Assembly: GCA_016785225.1 (NCBI GenBank)
Contig: JAFBJZ010000935.1
Span: forward strand, 62,001 to 126,000
Direction: 5' to 3'
Length of the DNA stretch: 64,000 nucleotides
Origin: Psettodes erumei
Lineage: Eukaryota > Chordata > Actinopteri > Pleuronectiformes > Psettodidae
Translations under genes and position numbers: made by a program
Notes under the pieces: generated by a model
Database searches by the model: none
What the model saw: the letters and a program-made list of their open reading frames with translations, nothing else
What the model was told of the DNA's origin: nothing
Shown: in pieces, positions 43,701 to 46,700 of the stretch
How positions within the stretch are numbered: position 1 is the stretch's first letter
Layout of the letters: every line of letters starts with the position of its first letter

Positions 43701-46700
43701 GATTCCTTCTGGATATCGTAGCAACAGTCCAGGGCCACCAGGTCCTCCTGGACCCCCCGGCAACCAGGGATCCCGCGGAGAGCCTGGGCAGCCCGGTCGA
43801 ACTGGTTTCCCTGGAAGCCCAGGTTTACCTGGAAGTCAAGGAGAGAGAGGTACTTTCTTCTTCTTCTTCTTTTTCTGAATGTTTGATAGTGCAGGAAATA
43901 AATAAAAAATAAATGGTGAGCAGTGAAATAATTAAAATCACAGTGACCGTGTACTCTTGGTCCAATATAAATGGAATAACAGCATAATTGCATTACCATG
44001 TGTAGTTGTACGCATGATTCAAGTTAGTATTGCAAAATATTATTGAATAGTGAATTTCTCCTCTTGTGGTTCATACATGCTGTTTAGAATTATACACATT
44101 TTTTGGATAATGGTGATTTTTCTTAAAACTTGCTTTATTGGCATAAAAAGTCACCCCCCCCCCCCCCCTGTGTTTTCTGTAGGTTTGCCAGGAGAGAAGG
44201 GAGAGAGAGGATCTCCAGGAACTGGTATGAGGGGACAAAGAGGCGCAAATGGGCCCCCAGGTAATACAGTTTGGCTTCTTTACCCATACAAGCTCAATCT
44301 GAGCACAACCCACCACATTTTGTGTCAAACATTCTCCAGCAGCTGTAGACAGTTTGCTGGTGTCCCACCGTCCTCTTATGGCTTTATCTTTACATTAAAA
44401 CATAGTTGTTGCTGTGGCAGCCTTCTCTCATTGTTTGTGGACCTTTATCGTCAAATTAAAATGTTTCAATTCAATTCAAACCAGAGGTTAGAAATTTACC
44501 TGAAGTATTTGTGGCTCAGGCACTTTCGTTTGGGCAGCTGCACCTCATGAATTCTTTGGAGAGACACCAAACATATTCCCATTTCTTTCCTTTCTCAAGG
44601 ATTTATGTCTTGTGTATATTGGGCTTCTCCAAACATTGTGCATATTGGAAATGGACGATGGAAAATATTTACATTCATTATTGAGGAGAGGATAATTCTG
44701 TCTAGATTTTAGGCAATTTCCATTGAAGGTCATGACGCAGTTTTACAATCAACTTATTTAGAAAGGTTATTCTTAGACTGATTTGCCAATTTTAAGAAGG
44801 TCAAAGCCTTTCCACAGTTGCAGCTGATGTCCCATATGTCTTCTGCAAAAAGCTCACGGCTTCAGAAGATTTCCTTTCCCTAGGGAAGCTGTTGCAAAAC
44901 AACAGGGAACTTCTATTGATGTCTACCCCACAACAGCAAACACTGACTTGTCTGTTTCTGTGAATGAAGTGAGAAACAACTGAAGACCTGAGGGAGGAAG
45001 TCCACGCTGATGACTCACTTTGAGTGTGTGTGTGTGTGTGTGCGGGAGAATTGGATTGTAGCACAATGAGCTTTCTTTGGTGGCTTCATTGACAACACAT
45101 GGGCTCACTTAAGGGAGAGAAAAGGAGAGAGGGGGAAAATTCCATCCCGAGTTTTTACCGTCTAGACGCACGGGGCCAGGGGGTAACTCCACACAGCTCC
45201 AGACTCTTTTTTTTTTTAGGTCCAGGTTTTTAATTGAGCCATTGAAAATTTTAAATTACAGTGCTATGGCCCCCCCTTTACCCTACCATTTCCCCACTGG
45301 AGATTTATGGGTGATGTCAGCGGGTTTTGGAGCTCCAGAGGCTCCCTCTTCAAACTCACTCACCTTCTCTCCCCATTCTCAGGGCCACCAGGCGAGTCAA
45401 GAACAGGCGCCCCGGGTGCTACTGGCTCCGCTGGGCCTCGTGGCCCTCCAGGTCGCCAGGGTGCTTCTGGGGTGAGGGGACCACCAGGACCCCCTGGATA
45501 CTGCGACTCTTCTCAGTGTGTTGGCATTCCTTACAATGGACAAGGATACACAGGTACACTCAACAATGTCTAGGTCCTGCATGGTACTACATTAGATAAA
45601 AGCCTAAGTGTATGCAGACTAATGACATTTGCAACTCAGTGCACTCTCTTCCTTGATAATGTATGGAGATATGGATGTAAGTGTTCCACAGTTATGATGT
45701 TCAACAGAAAGCTGTTGTAATTTATTGTCATAAGAGCTTTGTCTGCTAAGCCCCGCCCCCTTGCAGTTGTCATGCCTGTCAAGTTTTCACTTATAGCATA
45801 TAGCCTAACGCAGTTTGAAACAATAATATGGCAGATTTTTCATCAAAATTTTATGAGTATTTTTTAAAACAAGGGGTCCTAAATTTCAGAGGTAGACAAA
45901 AGCAGATTTAGCATTTTGATCTGGTGCTAAATGGATGTTTAAAGTCACCAAGTAGAGCAAAACCTTCACAAAGATGGCGATAGTGGTTACGATTGCTAAG
46001 CTGTGATTGGATAACTGCTTTCTGGAGCAGGGGTTTAGCGAACTGTCAGTTTGGATCTACGATATTCCAATACCTCCATACATTTGATATACAATTTTAA
46101 AAACTGGCATGTAAAGCATTCTAGCTAGTGGTGTATGATGACTTACATTAAATCAAACAATATGCTAATCACTTTGTTCCACAGAAAACTCACACCCTCT
46201 TTGAACTATTTTCAGGTTTGGCATAGTAAACATAAAGTCGCCTGTGCCGCTTACACTTTGAAGCCCTGTTTCTGAGATGTTTGCCCATGTGCTATGGGGC
46301 TTGTAAGGATAATCACCATGGACATAATTATTGAATATTAAAACAAACATTACAAAAGCCGAAAAACCGGAGCGGACTGGCACTAACATCATCTCACAGC
46401 TACAAGCTACAGTGATGGCAACCTGCTGGCCTGTTTGCATCTTGAACCACAAACCGCTGGGAGATAATACAAAAAAACACACACACAGAGACTGAGCATT
46501 TCTACGAAGGAAGGAGCATGTACAAATACCACCCAAAACAGCTACTAACAAAGAGGATTTCATAACTGAAAGCAATGTTAATGTAGAGGTGATATGTGTA
46601 AATAAACTAATTTTTTGCCTTGTAAATGATTGTATGAACCAGGACATTTCACTAAAAACAAGTTAACATCTGTATTGAGCTTGTGCCTCATAACCCTCTG

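Noticed and set aside
46165..46647. 160-codon minus-strand frame inside intron 63
   Set aside because: No domain or splice partners. The region is repeat-bearing, so the length is likely chance.
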